Shown here piece by piece: positions 61,882 to 64,000 of a stretch of DNA of 64,000 nt (the first letter of the stretch is position 1; each line of letters opens with the position of its first letter). Both the position numbers and the translations under genes were made by a program. The stretch lies in contig NZ_AUDV01000006.1 in the NCBI RefSeq assembly GCF_000425645.1, forward strand, positions 186,001 through 250,000. Reading direction: 5' to 3'. Under the pieces are notes generated by a model that saw nothing but the letters and a program-made list of their open reading frames with translations, had not been told where the DNA came from and did not search any database. This DNA is from Gaetbulibacter saemankumensis DSM 17032. GTDB lineage: Bacteria > Bacteroidota > Bacteroidia > Flavobacteriales > Flavobacteriaceae.

Positions 61882-64000
61882 TTGTTCCATTTAAAACATA
61901 CACATACAATTATTACTTCTCTTTTATTCTGTATAATCGGCTTTGGACAATCAGATTATAAAATAAAAGTTATAGACATAGATACTAATGAAGCTATTCA
62001 AAACATTCAGGTGATTAACACACAAACTAAAGACACCCTATTTACTGATATCAATGGTTATGTTAGAACAAAAAACACAGGTGAATATATATTTAGAAAA
62101 ATTGGATATTCAGAAAAACATTTTTATATCCAAAATCTTAATACCGTCATCCAACTAAGTATAAACCCCTCTGAACTTCACGAAGTAGTAATTACCTCGA
62201 ATTTGATTTCTAAACGCCTAAAAACCTTTTATTCATCTACCGACATTATCAATAAAAAAGAAATTGATCGAGGAAACTCTGTTGACTTTGCCCCAATATT
62301 AAACAAAATTCCTGGCATTTTTATGCAAAATGGCGCACTCAACACGAATCGAATAATAATAAGAGGAATTGGTTCAAGAAATTTATATGGTACTTCTAAA
62401 ATACGTGCCTATTTCAAAAACATACCTTTAACAAACGGGAATGGCGAAACTACCATTGAAGATTTTGAATTAGGTTCACTTGCTCGGATAGAAATAATTA
62501 AAGGAGCCAATTCAAGCATACATGGAGCAGGCTTAGGAGGCACAATTAATTTAATTCCAGAAACAGCACTTCTAAATCGAAGTAAAATTCAAAATACAAT
62601 GACGGTTGGCTCTTTTGGTTTATTTAAAAATCTAATTAACATAACTTATGGTGGTACTAAAACAAATGTGAACACGGTTTATAGTCATACTCAAAGTGAC
62701 GGTTATAGGGAAAACAACTATTATAACCGTCAAACTTTCACCTTTAACAGCAATCACTATCTTAATAAAAATAATAACATCTCCTTCTTAGGTAGCTTGG
62801 TAAAATTAAAGGGCTACATACCCAGCTCAATTAATAAAGAAACCTTTTTAAATAACCCAACATCTGCTGCACCAACTTGGGCACAATCGAAAGGTTTTGA
62901 AGACACAAAACGAAGTATTTTTGGTTTCACCTGGAAACATCAATTTACACATTCCATTTCACATTCTACAAGTATTTTTACATCATTAAAAAAAGCTTAC
63001 GAACCGAGACCTTTTAGCATTTTATCTGAAAATTTATTTGCTAATGGTATACGTAGTCGATTAATTCAAGATACAAAAAACTTAAAGTGGACATTAGGCG
63101 GAGAATACTTTCAGGATTTTTATATTTTGAAAACATTTGAAAACCTCTATAAAGATTACCCCCCTGGAACGGGTAGTATTCAAGGTAATATGCTATCAAA
63201 CTTTAAAGAAAAGAGACACTATTTCAATATTTTCTTTGAAAGCGATTATCATGTAACTTTAAAAACAATCATCTCCTTTGGAATTAATTACAACAAAACG
63301 GGTTATAATATTATTGACAGATTCAACATAAAACCAAACTTGAATCAATCGGGGTCTTATAAATTTAAAAACATCTTATCTCCCACTTTTGGTTTGTCAC
63401 ACAAAGTTTCTAACTCCTTAAATTTATATTCTAACATCAGTCATGGTTTTTCTCCACCAACCACAACAGAAACGCTTTTACCGGACGGATTAATAAATCA
63501 AAATATTAAACCTGAAACAGGTTGGAATTTTGAAATAGGAACCCGAATGAAGGGTCTTAATAATCGTTTACATTGCAACATTTCTTTATATCGTTTACTG
63601 GTTAAAAACCTACTTGTAGCCAAAAGAATAGGTGATGATGAATATATTGGAATTAACGCGGGAAAAACCCAACATGATGGATTAGAACTTTCGGCCAATT
63701 ATCAATTCCTAAAAGACAAGAGAATGCAGTTACAAGGCCATATCAATTATTCTTTTAACAACTACTTTTTTAAAGATTATAAGGATAATATAAATGACTA
63801 TTCCGGTAATGATTTAACCGGAGTTCCAAAACATATTTATAATATGGGGATTGATTGCAACACAACTTTCGGACTGTATGGGCATGTAAATTTTCAATAT
63901 ATTGGGAGCATGCCTATAACCGATAGTAACTCACTTTATTCTGAAGCATATAGTCTATCCAATTTTAAAATTGGTTGGCAGAAAATTTTAAACAAAAAAT
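61882..64000 (+). CDS. TonB-dependent receptor, 3' end outside window
   Basis: An open frame on the plus strand with no stop before the window end, 706 residues so far. I set the start at TTG 61882 (MFHLKHTHTIITSLLFCIIGFGQS), because an in-frame stop lies at 61858-61860 and the TTG opens a good signal peptide. A short carboxypeptidase-like domain (about 27-100) precedes the TonB-box region ELHEVVIT and the plug with ILNKIPGIFMQNGAL, IIIRGIGSRN and IEIIKGANSSIHGAGLGGTINL. The barrel part contains the typical NITYGGTKTNVNTVYSH. It looks like a siderophore/vitamin-type receptor (FecA/CirA group) rather than SusC. No TAnnTTTG element was found. Confidence 0.88.
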   Translation, partial: MFHLKHTHTIITSLLFCIIGFGQSDYKIKVIDIDTNEAIQNIQVINTQTKDTLFTDINGYVRTKNTGEYIFRKIGYSEKHFYIQNLNTVIQLSINPSELHEVVITSNLISKRLKTFYSSTDIINKKEIDRGNSVDFAPILNKIPGIFMQNGALNTNRIIIRGIGSRNLYGTSKIRAYFKNIPLTNGNGETTIEDFELGSLARIEIIKGANSSIHGAGLGGTINLIPETALLNRSKIQNTMTVGSFGLFKNLINITYGGTKTNVNTVYSHTQSDGYRENNYYNRQTFTFNSNHYLNKNNNISFLGSLVKLKGYIPSSINKETFLNNPTSAAPTWAQSKGFEDTKRSIFGFTWKHQFTHSISHSTSIFTSLKKAYEPRPFSILSENLFANGIRSRLIQDTKNLKWTLGGEYFQDFYILKTFENLYKDYPPGTGSIQGNMLSNFKEKRHYFNIFFESDYHVTLKTIISFGINYNKTGYNIIDRFNIKPNLNQSGSYKFKNILSPTFGLSHKVSNSLNLYSNISHGFSPPTTTETLLPDGLINQNIKPETGWNFEIGTRMKGLNNRLHCNISLYRLLVKNLLVAKRIGDDEYIGINAGKTQHDGLELSANYQFLKDKRMQLQGHINYSFNNYFFKDYKDNINDYSGNDLTGVPKHIYNMGIDCNTTFGLYGHVNFQYIGSMPITDSNSLYSEAYSLSNFKIGWQKILNKK

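Overview
The window looks like chromosome of a marine-type member of the Flavobacteriaceae (Bacteroidota). The DNA is AT-rich and holds two tandem SusC/SusD pairs, several TonB-dependent receptors and families largely confined to this phylum (DUF2851, the LETM1-related 'biofilm-associated' protein, the PspC plus head-GIN pair). Several genes are preceded by the Bacteroidota -7 promoter element TAnnTTTG. The genus cannot be fixed from sequence alone. Coordinates were read by hand from the supplied bases and no database search was run.

Layout. 1-7.9 kb: the 5' part of a DUF2851 gene, a DUF2721 membrane protein, and a minus-strand operon of two half-length DUF4331 proteins, a TPR lipoprotein and a TonB-dependent receptor, followed by a LETM1-related protein. 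8-17 kb: a hybrid histidine kinase broken by a one-base frameshift in an A7 run, a divergent dps/oxyR pair, and envelope or housekeeping genes (AIM24-like, DUF4442, DUF4870, PadR, PspC, head-GIN lipoprotein). 17-22.7 kb: two diverged copies of a YceI-porin-YceI cassette, each with a TGAT-N4-ATCA-type box at the same distance from its promoter. 22.8-29 kb: galactose catabolism (galM-galK-galT), a divergent sodium/sugar symporter and a GntR-type regulator, with the same 16-bp palindrome before the symporter/gal genes and before the regulator. 29-37 kb: a two-component system followed by a CzcCBA/CusCBA-like metal efflux operon.

37-41.2 kb is a decaying segment. It holds a hydrolase-like tail, an IS3-family transposase relic, tRNA-Pro(GGG), intact trxB, a frameshifted KDPG aldolase gene, and kdgK and lacI remnants joined head to head where both lost their 5' ends, as if a uronate-catabolism locus between them had been deleted. 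41-50 kb: a coiled-coil exported protein, a small lipoprotein, glmM, and an amino-sugar operon (nucleotidyltransferase, APH-fold kinase, FucP-type MFS permease, NagB-deacetylase fusion) facing a LacI regulator across three operators spaced 22 bp apart. 50.8-60.3 kb: two SusCD pairs without enzymes in the window. 60.3-61.9 kb: mostly non-coding, with an IS3 OrfA relic and tRNA-Pro(TGG). The window ends inside another TonB-dependent receptor.

The most promising signals are the split DUF4331/TonB-receptor operon, the duplicated YceI-porin cassettes with their shared box, the two sugar-regulator operator sets, and the deletion scar at about 40.83 kb.
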